DNA of 64,000 nucleotides from Streptomyces canus (GTDB lineage Bacteria; Actinomycetota; Actinomycetes; Streptomycetales; Streptomycetaceae). The stretch is taken from assembly GCF_001514145.1 (NCBI RefSeq), contig NZ_KQ948673.1, forward strand, positions 85,963-149,962. The letters run 5' to 3'. A program made the position numbers and the translations under genes. The first letter of the stretch is position 1. Every line of letters starts with the position of its first letter. Below are positions 34,438 to 43,520 of the stretch, one piece after another. The notes beneath the pieces are model-generated. The model saw only the letters and a program-made list of their open reading frames with translations, did no database searches and was not told the origin of the DNA.

Positions 34438-34833
34438 ATGGAGCTGCGCAGTGTCGAGGAGCTGATGGATCTGCTGTACGCCTGTCGGCATCAGCAGGCG
34501 TTGCGGACCGCCGCACTGCTGCGCCGCAGCCGCCCCGCCGACAAGGAACTCCAGGTCGCGGGGCTGGTACGGGACATCGGGCAGCTGCTGTCCCCCGCCG
34601 ACGCCGGCGCCCGGGCCGAACGCGCGGCAGCGGCGGTAGGCCCCCTGCTCGGCGAGCGCGTCGCCCGCCTCGTCCGCCACCACGGCCCGACCTCCGACGA
34701 CGACCTGTCGCGCCTGCGTGAGGCGGACGAGGAGAGCCGGGCCGCCGTCTTCGACGCCGGCGTGCTGGAGGACTGGCGCACCCTGCTGGAGCTGGTCGCG
34801 GCGCGCAACTCCCGCCTCGGGGCTGTTGACTGA
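34438..34833 (+). CDS. HD-domain-like protein with degenerate metal site
   Basis: A 131-residue helical protein resembling small HD-domain phosphohydrolases or oxygenases. It has an early His-rich helix (YACRHQQALRTAALLRRS), a central QVAGLVRDIGQLL where canonical members have HD or HDIG, and VARLVRHHGPT later. The first His of the HD pair is replaced by Arg, so metal binding is doubtful. It starts with ATG and has a GAGGA-like site upstream. Only 25 bases separate it from the SDR gene, suggesting an operon. The fold assignment is tentative. Confidence 0.6.
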   Translation: MELRSVEELMDLLYACRHQQALRTAALLRRSRPADKELQVAGLVRDIGQLLSPADAGARAERAAAAVGPLLGERVARLVRHHGPTSDDDLSRLREADEESRAAVFDAGVLEDWRTLLELVAARNSRLGAVD

Positions 34834-34858
34834 CGGTCCGTCATGAGACGGTACGGCG

Positions 34859-35647
34859 ATGACGCCTGGACTGCACGGCAGGGCCGCCCTGGTCACCGGG
34901 GCCACGCGCGGCATCGGAGCGGCCGTCGCCCGACAGCTGGCCGACGCCGGGGCGAGGGTGTGTGTGACGGCCAGGGACGCGGACGAGGTCCGGCGGACCG
35001 CCGAGCAGCTCGGCGGCATCGGGCTTGCGGGGAGTGTCGCCGACCCGGAGCACGCTCGGGCGGCCGTGGATCTCGCTCTCGGCGAGTTCGGCCGGATCGA
35101 CATCCTCGTCAACAATGCGGCGACGAATCAGCCGTTCGGCCCCCTCACGGAAGTGGATCCCCAGGAGTGGCGCGAGGCCTTCTCCGTCAATGTCGAGGCC
35201 CCGCTGCGGCTGGTGCAGGCGGCGTGGCGGGGGTGGATGCGCGAGCACGGCGGGTCGGTCGTCAACGTCTGCACGGAGGGCGCCGGACACGTGGGGCCGA
35301 ACGTCGGCGCGTACGGCACCAGCAAGGCGGCGCTGCTCCATCTCACCCGGCAGCTGGCGGGCGAGCTGTCTCCCCGGGTGCGGGTCAACTCCGTCTCTCC
35401 CGGTCTCGTACGGACGGAGATGGCGCGGTTCGTGTGGGAGAAGGGTCCCGTCGACCTGCCGTTGGGGCGGATCGGTGAGCCCGAGGACATCGCGCGGGCG
35501 GTGGTGTGGCTCGCGTCCGACGCGGCCGAGTGGATCACCGGGGCGGATCTGCTGGTGGACGGGGGCACACGGGTGCGGGCGGCGCACCCGGGCGGGTATG
35601 CCGTCCATGACCGGCTGCGGTCGTATGCCCCGCCGCCGCACTCATAA
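34859..35647 (+). CDS. SDR family oxidoreductase
   Basis: A 262-residue short-chain dehydrogenase/reductase with TGATRGIG (cofactor loop), NNAATN, YGTSK (catalytic Tyr/Lys) and SPGLVRTEM. The residue 13 before the Tyr, usually Ser, is Thr here (VNVCTEGAG), which may still function. It resembles 3-oxoacyl-ACP reductase-like enzymes, but the substrate is not evident. Probably co-transcribed with the HD-like gene upstream. Confidence 0.87.
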   Translation: MTPGLHGRAALVTGATRGIGAAVARQLADAGARVCVTARDADEVRRTAEQLGGIGLAGSVADPEHARAAVDLALGEFGRIDILVNNAATNQPFGPLTEVDPQEWREAFSVNVEAPLRLVQAAWRGWMREHGGSVVNVCTEGAGHVGPNVGAYGTSKAALLHLTRQLAGELSPRVRVNSVSPGLVRTEMARFVWEKGPVDLPLGRIGEPEDIARAVVWLASDAAEWITGADLLVDGGTRVRAAHPGGYAVHDRLRSYAPPPHS

Positions 35648-35652
35648 CGACG

Positions 35653-35883
35653 TCACGGGAACAGCGCGATGCCCATGAGGACGATCAGACACGCGAAGAC
35701 GACGAACGCGATCATGCCCCAGCTCCAGGGATGCTTGATCGGGTCGGCGGCACCGCCGCGGGGCCGGTCCTCCGGGAGCTCGTGCTGGACCGGACGGTCG
35801 CTCGCGTAGAACTCCTCGTCGGTCGGGTAGTGGTTGCGCGGATCGTTGAAGGCGCGCGGATCGATGCTGTGTGGACGTGCCAT
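35653..35883 (-). CDS. Small single-pass membrane protein (76 aa)
   Basis: ATG 35883 follows GAGGAG by five bases. The N-terminal 50 residues are polar (DPRAFNDPRNHYPTDEEFYAS) and one membrane helix spans about residues 54-76 (WGMIAFVVFACLIVLMGIALFP), ending the protein. Topology is likely N-in with a C-terminal anchor. The family is unknown to me, and the well-ordered sequence suggests a conserved Streptomyces protein. It converges on the SDR gene five bases away. Confidence 0.75.
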   Translation of the reverse strand: MARPHSIDPRAFNDPRNHYPTDEEFYASDRPVQHELPEDRPRGGAADPIKHPWSWGMIAFVVFACLIVLMGIALFP

Positions 35884-35977
35884 GACAACTCCTCGCAGGA
35901 ATCCCTCGGGTCCCCGGGTTCCCCGTCGGCGACGGCCCACACGTCAGGGCCGTCGGCCGACCGTCACGGCCGCGGGT

Positions 35978-37495
35978 TCACCACTTGCCGGGCGCGTAGT
36001 CCTTCAGGAAGACCCCGTACACGTCCTCGCCGTCCTCGCCGCGCACGATCGGGTCGTAGACGCGGGCCGCGCCGTCGACCAGGTCGAGGGGGGCGTGGAA
36101 GCCCTCCTCGGCGAGCCGGAGCTTGTCGTAGTGGGGGCGCTCGTCGGTGATCCAGCCGGTGTCGACCGAGGTCATGAGGATGCCGTCGGTCTGGAACATC
36201 TCCTGGGCGCTGGTCCGCGTGACCATGTTCATCGCGGCCTTGGCGGCGTTGGTGTTGGGGTGGCCCGCGCCCTTGTAACCGCGGCCGAAGACGCCCTCCA
36301 TCGCCGAGACGTTCACCACGTAGGCGCGTCCGCTCCCGGCCTTCTTCGCGGCGTCGGCCATGGCCGGGCGCAGCGCGCTGATCAAGATGAACGGTGCCGT
36401 GTAGTTGCACAGCTGGGTTTCGAGCAGCTCCACCGGGGAGATCTGCTCGATCGTCTGGACCCAGGTGTTGCTGTCGACTACGTCGGGGACGAGGCCACCC
36501 GCGTCGATGGCGGTGCCGTCGAGGTGCCGGGCCACGCTGGCATTGCCCGCGACCAGGGCGAGGTCGGCGATCTGCTGCGCGTCGAGGCCGGAGATCCCGG
36601 CCGGCAGGGAGGCGAGTCCGTCGACCGCGCCGGAGCCGAAGGCACCGATGACATGGTGGGCGGGGAGCTCACCGGCGGGCAGCGGGGCGCTCTCGCCGTC
36701 GACCAGGGCGGCGTAGGCGGAGGGCAGCCGTCGTACGGTCTGCGTCGCGTTGTTGACGAGGATGTCGAGCGGACCCGCCTCGGTGACCTGCTCGGCGAGG
36801 GCCACGGCCTGCGCCGGGTCCCGCAGGTCGATGCCGACGACCTCCAGGCGGTGGATCCAGTCCGCCGAGTCGTCCATGGCCTTGAAACGCCGGATGGCGT
36901 CCTTCGGGAAGCGCGTGGTGATGGTGGTGTGCGCGCCGTCGCGCAGCAGCCGCAGCGCGATGTACATGCCGATCTTGGCGCGGCCGCCGGTGAGCAGGGC
37001 GCGCTTGCCGGTGAGGTCGGCGCGGACGTCGCGCTTGGCGCGGTTCAGGGCGGCGCAGTCCGGACAGAGCTGGTGGTAGAAGTAGTCGACCTCGACGTAC
37101 CGGGTCTTGCAGGTGTAGCAGGAGCGCGGGCGCTGGAGTATCCCCGCGATCCGGCCCTCCTCGGTGACCGACGACGGCAGGATGCCCTCGGTCTCGTCGT
37201 CGATGCGCTGGGCGGAGCCGGTCGCCGTGGCCTCCGTGACCGCCTTGTCGTGGGCGGTCTTGGCGGCCCGGCGCTCCTGCCGGCGGCGCTGCTTCACGGT
37301 GCGGTAGACCCCGGCGGTGGCCCGGCGCACGGCGATCGCGTCGGGGTGGTCGACCTCCAGCTTGTCGAGCTCGTCGAGCACGCTGAGGCAGACGGCCAGC
37401 CGCTCCGGGTCGATGCCGGGGCCGTGCACGACCTCGTCACCGGGCCCGCGCACGACCTCGTCCATGGTCGCCGAGCCGTCCTCTGTCACCGTCAT
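35978..37495 (-). CDS. SDR-fold protein with N-terminal zinc-ribbon extension
   Basis: A 505-residue protein. Residues 1-115 form a charged helical region, followed by a four-Cys cluster, CYTC near residue 125 and CPDC near 144, that probably binds zinc. The rest is SDR-like: LLTGGRAKIG (cofactor loop), DILVNNATQT and VVNVSAMEGVFG. The expected YxxxK is altered: the Lys in PNTNAAKAAMN has Thr four residues earlier, and the nearest Tyr is GRGYKG. Chemistry may therefore be unusual. The substrate is unknown; no operon partner is visible. Confidence 0.85.
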   Translation of the reverse strand: MTVTEDGSATMDEVVRGPGDEVVHGPGIDPERLAVCLSVLDELDKLEVDHPDAIAVRRATAGVYRTVKQRRRQERRAAKTAHDKAVTEATATGSAQRIDDETEGILPSSVTEEGRIAGILQRPRSCYTCKTRYVEVDYFYHQLCPDCAALNRAKRDVRADLTGKRALLTGGRAKIGMYIALRLLRDGAHTTITTRFPKDAIRRFKAMDDSADWIHRLEVVGIDLRDPAQAVALAEQVTEAGPLDILVNNATQTVRRLPSAYAALVDGESAPLPAGELPAHHVIGAFGSGAVDGLASLPAGISGLDAQQIADLALVAGNASVARHLDGTAIDAGGLVPDVVDSNTWVQTIEQISPVELLETQLCNYTAPFILISALRPAMADAAKKAGSGRAYVVNVSAMEGVFGRGYKGAGHPNTNAAKAAMNMVTRTSAQEMFQTDGILMTSVDTGWITDERPHYDKLRLAEEGFHAPLDLVDGAARVYDPIVRGEDGEDVYGVFLKDYAPGKW

Positions 37496-37599
37496 CGCGC
37501 TGCCGTTTCCCTGGTCACCCGAGCGGCGCGAGGGCCGCGTCCGCTTGTCGAACGCGGAATTTTACTTCAGCGCCGGGCCCGACCCGCAATCCGGAACGA

Positions 37600-38928
37600 T
37601 CAAGAACCGCAGGCGGCCAGCAGTTCCTTCACCTCCTCGGACAGCGCCCGGGCGAGGACGTCCAGGTCAGGCACGGCTTCGGCGTCCGCCACGAGGCCGT
37701 AGTGGACCTGTCCCCGGTACGTCGAGATCGCGACCGCGAGGGACTGGCCGCGGGCGAGCGGGGCGAAGGGGTAGACCTCGGTGACCAGGTTGCCGCCGAG
37801 CTTCAGGCCGATGCCGGGCAGCGGGACGCTGGTGACGAGGATGTCGAACCAGAGCCGGGCGCCCTGGCCGGCCAGCGGCCCGCCGAGGCGGTGGCCGAGG
37901 GCCGGGACGTGGTCGGCGAGCAGGGCGACGGCGCCCGCGCCGCGGTTGGAGCCGGCGTCCTTGTTGCGGTCCATGGCCGTGCGGACCGTGTCCAGGCGGC
38001 CCAGCGGGTCGGGGTCGCCGACCGGAAGCCGCATCAGGTACCCGGAGAGCCGGTTGCCCTGCGGGTGCGCGGTGCGCGGACGGCGCTTGGAGACGGGGAT
38101 CAGGGCGCGGGGCGCCACGCCCGCACTGCCGTCGCCCCGCTCGTCCAGCCAGCGGCGCAGCGCGCCCGCGACGACGGCGATCAGGACGTCGTTGACGGTG
38201 CCGCCCCGGGCCTTGCGGACGTGGTGCACGTCGTCGAGGTCGACGACGACTCCGGCGGTGCGGCGGGTGCCGCTCGGCTCGGAGACGAGGGCGGCCGAGG
38301 AGCTCACGCCCACGCAGGACAGGGCGACGGATGCGCCGATGTCGAGGGCGCGGCCCAGGTCGGAGACGGCGGACCGGACGAGCCCGGGCAGCTTGCGCAC
38401 GTCCGGGAGCAAGGGCTTCGCGGGCTCCGCCGGGCGCGGCCTGCGCACGGGCAGGTCCATCGGGTCCAGGACGGCGGCGGCGAGCGTCAGGGCCCGCAGT
38501 CCGTCGGCCAGGGCGTGGTGGAACTTGAAGAGCACGGCGAAGGACACACCGTCCTCCCCGGGCAGCACGTGCGCTTCCCATGGCGGCCGTTCGCGGTCGA
38601 GCGGCCGCTGCATGAGCCGTCCGGCCTCGGTGTGGAAGTCCGCGGTCGGGGCGTGCAGCAGGACGTGGCGGAGCGGGTCGAAGTCCGGGTCGGGAACGCG
38701 GGCGGCGCCCCCGAAGGCGTACGGGAAGCCGAGGGGCCACACGTCCCGGATCCGCATTCTGAGGCCGGGCACGGCGGCGGCCCGGCCCGCGAGCAGATCG
38801 GCCGCGTGGGCGCCGGCGGTGGGCGAGTGTGCCGCGAAGACGCCGAGCGCTCCCAGGTGCATCGGGTGCTCGGCGGATTCCATGTTCCAGAACGCCAGGT
38901 CGAGAGGGGCGAGCAGGTCAGAAGTCAA
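37600..38928 (-). CDS. Wax ester synthase/diacylglycerol acyltransferase (WS/DGAT)
   Basis: A 442-residue acyltransferase with the catalytic HHALADG (HHxxxDG) near residue 140 and family features PLDLAFWNMES at the N-terminus, TVNDVLIAVVAGALRRWL and LVTSVPLPG toward the C-terminus. It joins acyl-CoA to diacylglycerol or a fatty alcohol, making storage lipid. The start is taken as TTG 38928, because conserved N-terminal residues begin directly there; the next ATG, at 38883, would remove them. About 100 bases upstream of the zinc-ribbon SDR on the same strand. Confidence 0.9.
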   Translation of the reverse strand: MTSDLLAPLDLAFWNMESAEHPMHLGALGVFAAHSPTAGAHAADLLAGRAAAVPGLRMRIRDVWPLGFPYAFGGAARVPDPDFDPLRHVLLHAPTADFHTEAGRLMQRPLDRERPPWEAHVLPGEDGVSFAVLFKFHHALADGLRALTLAAAVLDPMDLPVRRPRPAEPAKPLLPDVRKLPGLVRSAVSDLGRALDIGASVALSCVGVSSSAALVSEPSGTRRTAGVVVDLDDVHHVRKARGGTVNDVLIAVVAGALRRWLDERGDGSAGVAPRALIPVSKRRPRTAHPQGNRLSGYLMRLPVGDPDPLGRLDTVRTAMDRNKDAGSNRGAGAVALLADHVPALGHRLGGPLAGQGARLWFDILVTSVPLPGIGLKLGGNLVTEVYPFAPLARGQSLAVAISTYRGQVHYGLVADAEAVPDLDVLARALSEEVKELLAACGS

Positions 38929-39029
38929 TGGCTTGCCTCGCGTCCGACAACGGGTGGGCCAGCAGTCAATCGCCCTGCGGAGATTACGGTCAAGTACGAT
39001 CAAGCTACGCACAGTTAACAACAGATTAA

Positions 39030-39058
39030 GTCCCGCCCCCAGTCGAAAGGGGCGGGAC
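39030..39058. terminator. Hairpin terminator
   Basis: GTCCCGCCCC (39030-39039) and GGGGCGGGAC (39049-39058) form a perfect ten-pair stem with a nine-base loop, just after the stop of the GH2 gene (39076) on the minus strand. It separates that gene from the WS/DGAT gene. Confidence 0.7.
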
Positions 39059-39075
39059 ACATGGGGCGAATGCAA

Positions 39076-41694
39076 TCATCCGCCGGTTGACACACACCCT
39101 GCCGGAATCGCCCGGGACGCGTCCCGGATCAGGGCTTGGTGCGCGGCCCTGACCCGTTCGACGTCCGGTTTGAGGATCTTGCGGTCGTAGGTGAGCAGCC
39201 CGTTCAGCTCACCCTCGACGTCCGAGATCTGGGTGTAGACGGCCCCGTTGCCGCCCCGGCAGGCAAGGGCCCGCACCTCGTCGAGCTTGGCCAGATAGCC
39301 GTCGGTGTAGGTCGCCGGATCGACGTCGACGTACGACTGCTGGACGGACCAGGCGTGCCCGGGAACCGCGAGGCCCAGGCCGCCGTACTCACCGCTGACC
39401 AGGGCGCGTCTGCCGTCCGGGTGAGGCGGCAGGGCGGGACTGGGATACCCGTGCTCGTCCATGATGTCGCCGGCATTGCCGTCGGCGCCGAGGTTGAGGC
39501 CCGACTGGTTGTTGACCAGGCGGGTCGGGTCCCAGGCCTTGGCCTGCTCGGCGATACGGCCGATGTCGTACTGCCCCCAGCCCTCGTTGAAGGTGACCCA
39601 CATGACGACCGACGGACTGCTGATGTGCTCGTCGATCATCTGCTTCATCTCGCGCTCGTACTCGGCGCGAGCGGCGGGAGCAGGATTCACCCCCGCGGTC
39701 ATCGCGGGCATGTCCTGCCACACCATCAGGCCCAGCCGGTCGGCCCAGTAGAACCAGCGGTCGGGCTCGACCTTGATGTGCTTGCGCACGGCGTTGAAGC
39801 CGAGCTTCTTGTGCACCTTCAGGTCGTAGGCCAGGGCTTCGTCGGTGGGCGCGGTGTGCAGGCCGTCCGGCCAGAAGCCCTGGTCGAGGGTGGCCATCAT
39901 GAAGACCGGCTCGCCGTTGAGGACCGTGCGCGGGGTGCCGTTGACGTTCTCGACGGCGATGGAGCGCATCCCGAAGTAGCTGCCGACGCGGTCGGCGCCG
40001 ACGGTCACCTTCAGGCCGTAGAGGAACGGATCGCCCGGCGACCACAGGCGCGGGTTCTCGATGGTCAGGGTCAGCGGTCCGCCGGTGCGCCCGCGAGCCG
40101 TCGCGACCTTCCGCTTTCCTTCGTACGCCGTCGCCCTGATCGGTACGCCGTCCCGGACACCCTGTGCCTCGACCGTCAGCCGGTCGACGGAGACGTCGGG
40201 GGTCAGTTTGAGGGAGCCGACATGGTCGCGGGCGACCGGTTCCATCCAGACGGTCTGCCAGATCCCGGAGGACGGGGTGTACCAGATGCCGCTCGGGTCG
40301 AGACGCTGCTTGCCGAGGGGAGGGTTCTCGCCGTCGGTCGCGTCGGTGGGGTCGTACACGCCGACGATCAGTTCCTGGGTGCGGCCGGGCTTCAGCGCGT
40401 CGGTGATGTCGGCGCCGAACTTGTCGTAGCCGCCGGTGTGTTCGGCGACCTTGGTCCCGTTGACGTACACCTCGGACCGCCAGTCGACCGCCCCGAAGTT
40501 GAGCTGGAGGCGCTTGCCGGAGCCGATGCGCCAGTCGGCCGGCACGGTGAAGGTGCGGCGGTACCACATGCGGTCCTCGTGCCGTTCCAGGCCGGAGAGC
40601 TGTGACTCCACGGGGTACGGGACGAGGATGCGCTCGGCCAGGTTCCTGCCCACGGGCGGCTGTTCACCCGCCTCGGCGGCGGCGAACTGCCAGTGGCCGT
40701 TGAGGCTCCGCCACGCGTCGCGGGTCAACTGCGGCCGCGGGTACTCGGGATGGGCGTTGTCCGGTCCCACCTCGTCGGCCCACTTCGTGCGCAGTTCGTA
40801 CGTCGAGCGATTGGGCCCGCTGCTCCAGAACGCGCCGACAACGTTGCCGTCAGCGCTGGTGAGCCCGCCTTCGCCGTCGTAGCGGAGGTCGGCGGTGCCG
40901 CGTGCGGTGCCGGTCCTGTTGCCCACGACCGGTTCGGCGAGGGTGACGAGCAGGACACGGGGGTCTGCCGGGTCCTGTTTCGCCGTGCCCAGGGGCCACT
41001 TGGCGCCGCCGATCACGGCCTGGAGGTGGTCGGTGAGTGCGGCCGGAGGGGCTGCGAGGGGCTGGGCGAAATCGAGCTTCAGGGTGCGGCCGGTGCCGAG
41101 GACGGTGGTCGCGACCGGGCCGTCGTAGTCGTAGCCCTCGGGCAGCCGGAACGCCGACTGCGGAACGGCCTGCTTGGTTCCGCCGGGCTGGACCCAGCGC
41201 AGGTGGAGGTTGGAGCCGCCGTAGTGCTCGAAGTACTCGACCTTGATGTCGTAGGACTCTCCGGCGGTCAACTCGACGGGCTGGGCGGTCTGTTCGCGGT
41301 CCCAGTCGTCGACCCAGTGGTCGATGAGCAGCTGTCCGCCGATCCAGAGGCGGAAGCCGTTGTCGCCGATGACCGAGAAGGTGTGCGGTCCCGAGGCCGT
41401 CGGCACCAGCCTGCCGGTCCAGCGGACGCTGACGTCGTCCGAACGGCCGGTCGCGGCGGCCAGCCGGGGCTCCAGGTTGTCGAAGTCGAGGTGCGGGTCG
41501 AAGGTGGTCGCCCTGAGCTCGTGGAAGTCGAAGGCGCCGGGGGCGGACTGCGTGTAGTACTCGCCCTTGAGACCGCGGGCCTCGACGGGATCGTCGGCCA
41601 GGGCGGGAGCCGCGGTCAGACCGGCGAAGCCGAGGAGGGCGGCGAACAGTAACGCCAGCCGGGCTCTGAGACGGGTGAGGTGCCTGCTGTGCAC
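39076..41694 (-). CDS. Secreted PA14-domain GH2 glycosidase
   Basis: An 872-residue protein from GTG 41694, chosen because GGAGG stands five bases upstream. The signal peptide (ARLALLFAALLGFAGLTAAPALA) is followed by a PA14 carbohydrate-binding domain (about 40-175; LKGEYYTQ, VSVRWTGRLVP, FRLWIGGQLLIDHW) and a GH2 sandwich/barrel. The acid/base Glu is in WVTFNEGWGQYD and the nucleophile probably in VSGEYGGLG. Bond specificity (beta-galactosidase, beta-mannosidase or beta-glucuronidase) is not clear. A leucine TTA codon (41650-41652) lies in the signal peptide, implying bldA-dependent translation. A LacI-like operator lies just upstream. Confidence 0.88.
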   Translation of the reverse strand: MHSRHLTRLRARLALLFAALLGFAGLTAAPALADDPVEARGLKGEYYTQSAPGAFDFHELRATTFDPHLDFDNLEPRLAAATGRSDDVSVRWTGRLVPTASGPHTFSVIGDNGFRLWIGGQLLIDHWVDDWDREQTAQPVELTAGESYDIKVEYFEHYGGSNLHLRWVQPGGTKQAVPQSAFRLPEGYDYDGPVATTVLGTGRTLKLDFAQPLAAPPAALTDHLQAVIGGAKWPLGTAKQDPADPRVLLVTLAEPVVGNRTGTARGTADLRYDGEGGLTSADGNVVGAFWSSGPNRSTYELRTKWADEVGPDNAHPEYPRPQLTRDAWRSLNGHWQFAAAEAGEQPPVGRNLAERILVPYPVESQLSGLERHEDRMWYRRTFTVPADWRIGSGKRLQLNFGAVDWRSEVYVNGTKVAEHTGGYDKFGADITDALKPGRTQELIVGVYDPTDATDGENPPLGKQRLDPSGIWYTPSSGIWQTVWMEPVARDHVGSLKLTPDVSVDRLTVEAQGVRDGVPIRATAYEGKRKVATARGRTGGPLTLTIENPRLWSPGDPFLYGLKVTVGADRVGSYFGMRSIAVENVNGTPRTVLNGEPVFMMATLDQGFWPDGLHTAPTDEALAYDLKVHKKLGFNAVRKHIKVEPDRWFYWADRLGLMVWQDMPAMTAGVNPAPAARAEYEREMKQMIDEHISSPSVVMWVTFNEGWGQYDIGRIAEQAKAWDPTRLVNNQSGLNLGADGNAGDIMDEHGYPSPALPPHPDGRRALVSGEYGGLGLAVPGHAWSVQQSYVDVDPATYTDGYLAKLDEVRALACRGGNGAVYTQISDVEGELNGLLTYDRKILKPDVERVRAAHQALIRDASRAIPAGCVSTGG

Positions 41695-41703
41695 GGGAGC
41701 CTC

Positions 41704-41776
41704 CATAACAACGTTGTCATGGGCAGGAAGTGGCATGACAACACGGATTCCGACTTCCGTCCAGGGACATGACAAG
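41704..41776. promoter_or_regulatory. LacI-like operator and repeated half-sites upstream of GH2 gene
   Basis: CATAACAACGTTGTCATG (41704-41721) is an 18-base palindrome with one mismatched pair and a central ACGT, typical of LacI-family operators. Copies of its half-site CATGACAA recur at 41734 and 41768, 34 bases apart. The block lies just upstream of the GH2 start and before the divergent cupin gene. No lacI gene is adjacent, so the regulator would act from elsewhere. Confidence 0.6.
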
Positions 41777-41854
41777 TCCGTCGCACATGCCGACGAGGCG
41801 TCGCACGCGGACAATGGCAGAAGGACCCTCCCCTGCCGGAAGAAGGCGATGGAG

Positions 41855-42238
<384 letters not shown>

Positions 42239-42250
42239 CCCGACCGCCGC

Positions 42251-43471
42251 TCAGGACACCAGCTGGCCCTTCCCGAGCGCGATCACCCCGCCCTTGGACA
42301 CGGTGTACAGCTCCGCGTCCCGCTCCGGGTTCACGCCGATCGTCGCGCCCGGCGGGACCTCGACGTTCTTGTCGAGGACGGCGCCGCGGACCACCGCGCC
42401 CCGCCCGATCTTGACGTTGTCGTGCAGCACCGAGCCCTGGACCACGGCCCCCGGGTCGACCAGGACACCGGGCGAGAGCACGGACCGGGTGACCTGGCCC
42501 CGGATCAGGCAGCCCGCGCTGATGATGGACTCGCTGGCGATGCCTCCGGAGTTGAAGCGGGCCGGGGAGAGCTGGCCGGAATGGGTGTAGATGGGCCACT
42601 GCCGGTTGTAGAGGTTGAAGGCGGGGCGCTCGGCGATCAGGTCCATGTGGGCGTCGTAGTAGGCGTCCAGTGTTCCCACGTCGCGCCAGTAGCCGCGGTC
42701 GCGGGTGGTCTCGCCGGGGACGTGGTTGGCGCTGAAGTCGTAGAGCTGGGCCTCGCCGCGCTCGGTGAGCTGCGGCAGGATCGAGCCGCCCATGTCGTGG
42801 ACGGAGTGCTCGTCCTCGGAGTCCCGCTGGAGCGCCTCGATCAGGGCCTTGGTGGTGAAGATGTAGTTGCCCATCGAGGCGAACACGCTCTTCGGGTCGT
42901 CCGCCAGCCCCGGCGGGTCGGCGGGCTTCTCCAGGAAGCCTTCCACCGTGAGGCCGTCCGAGCCCGGGGAGATCACCCCGAACGACGGGGACTCGGAGCG
43001 CGGGACACGGATCCCGGCCACCGTGACGCCCGCGCCGGACTCGATGTGCTGCGCGAGCATCTGGCGCGGGTCCATGCGGTACACGTGGTCGGCGCCGAAG
43101 ACCGCGACGTACTCGGGGCGTTCGTCGTAGAGCAGGTTCAGGGACTGCAGGATCGCGTCCGCGCTGCCCAGATACCAGCGCGGTCCGAGGCGCTGCTGGG
43201 CCGGCACCGGCGTGATGTAGTTGCCGAGCAGGCTCGACATCCGCCAGGTGGTCGTGATGTGCCGGTCGAGCGAGTGCGACTTGTACTGCGTGAGCACACA
43301 GATGCGCAGGATGTCGCCGTTGACGAGGTTGGACAGGACGAAGTCGACCAGCCGATACGTCCCTCCGAAGGTGACCGCCGGTTTGGCGCGGTCCGTGGTC
43401 AAGGGCATCAGGCGTTTGCCTTCTCCGCCCGCGAGTACGATGCCGAGCACCGAAGGTCCGCCACGACGCAT
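42251..43471 (-). CDS. glgC: Glucose-1-phosphate adenylyltransferase
   Basis: ADP-glucose pyrophosphorylase (406 aa): glucose-1-phosphate plus ATP gives ADP-glucose for glycogen or maltose-1-phosphate synthesis. The N-terminal nucleotidyltransferase domain has LAGGEGKRLMPLT, WYLGSADAI, FGADHVYRMD and FLEKP. The C-terminal third is a left-handed beta-helix with hexapeptide repeats (SVLHDNVKIGRGAVVRGAVLD). ATG 43471 is used because GAGGAG lies just upstream; an earlier in-frame ATG overlaps that region. Upstream on the same strand is the GT4 glycogen enzyme (stop 43521). Confidence 0.95.
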   Translation of the reverse strand: MRRGGPSVLGIVLAGGEGKRLMPLTTDRAKPAVTFGGTYRLVDFVLSNLVNGDILRICVLTQYKSHSLDRHITTTWRMSSLLGNYITPVPAQQRLGPRWYLGSADAILQSLNLLYDERPEYVAVFGADHVYRMDPRQMLAQHIESGAGVTVAGIRVPRSESPSFGVISPGSDGLTVEGFLEKPADPPGLADDPKSVFASMGNYIFTTKALIEALQRDSEDEHSVHDMGGSILPQLTERGEAQLYDFSANHVPGETTRDRGYWRDVGTLDAYYDAHMDLIAERPAFNLYNRQWPIYTHSGQLSPARFNSGGIASESIISAGCLIRGQVTRSVLSPGVLVDPGAVVQGSVLHDNVKIGRGAVVRGAVLDKNVEVPPGATIGVNPERDAELYTVSKGGVIALGKGQLVS

Positions 43472-43520
43472 GGCCGCTCTCCTCACCCTGGTTTGACCCA
43501 TCACTGCCCTTGCGAGGGGC

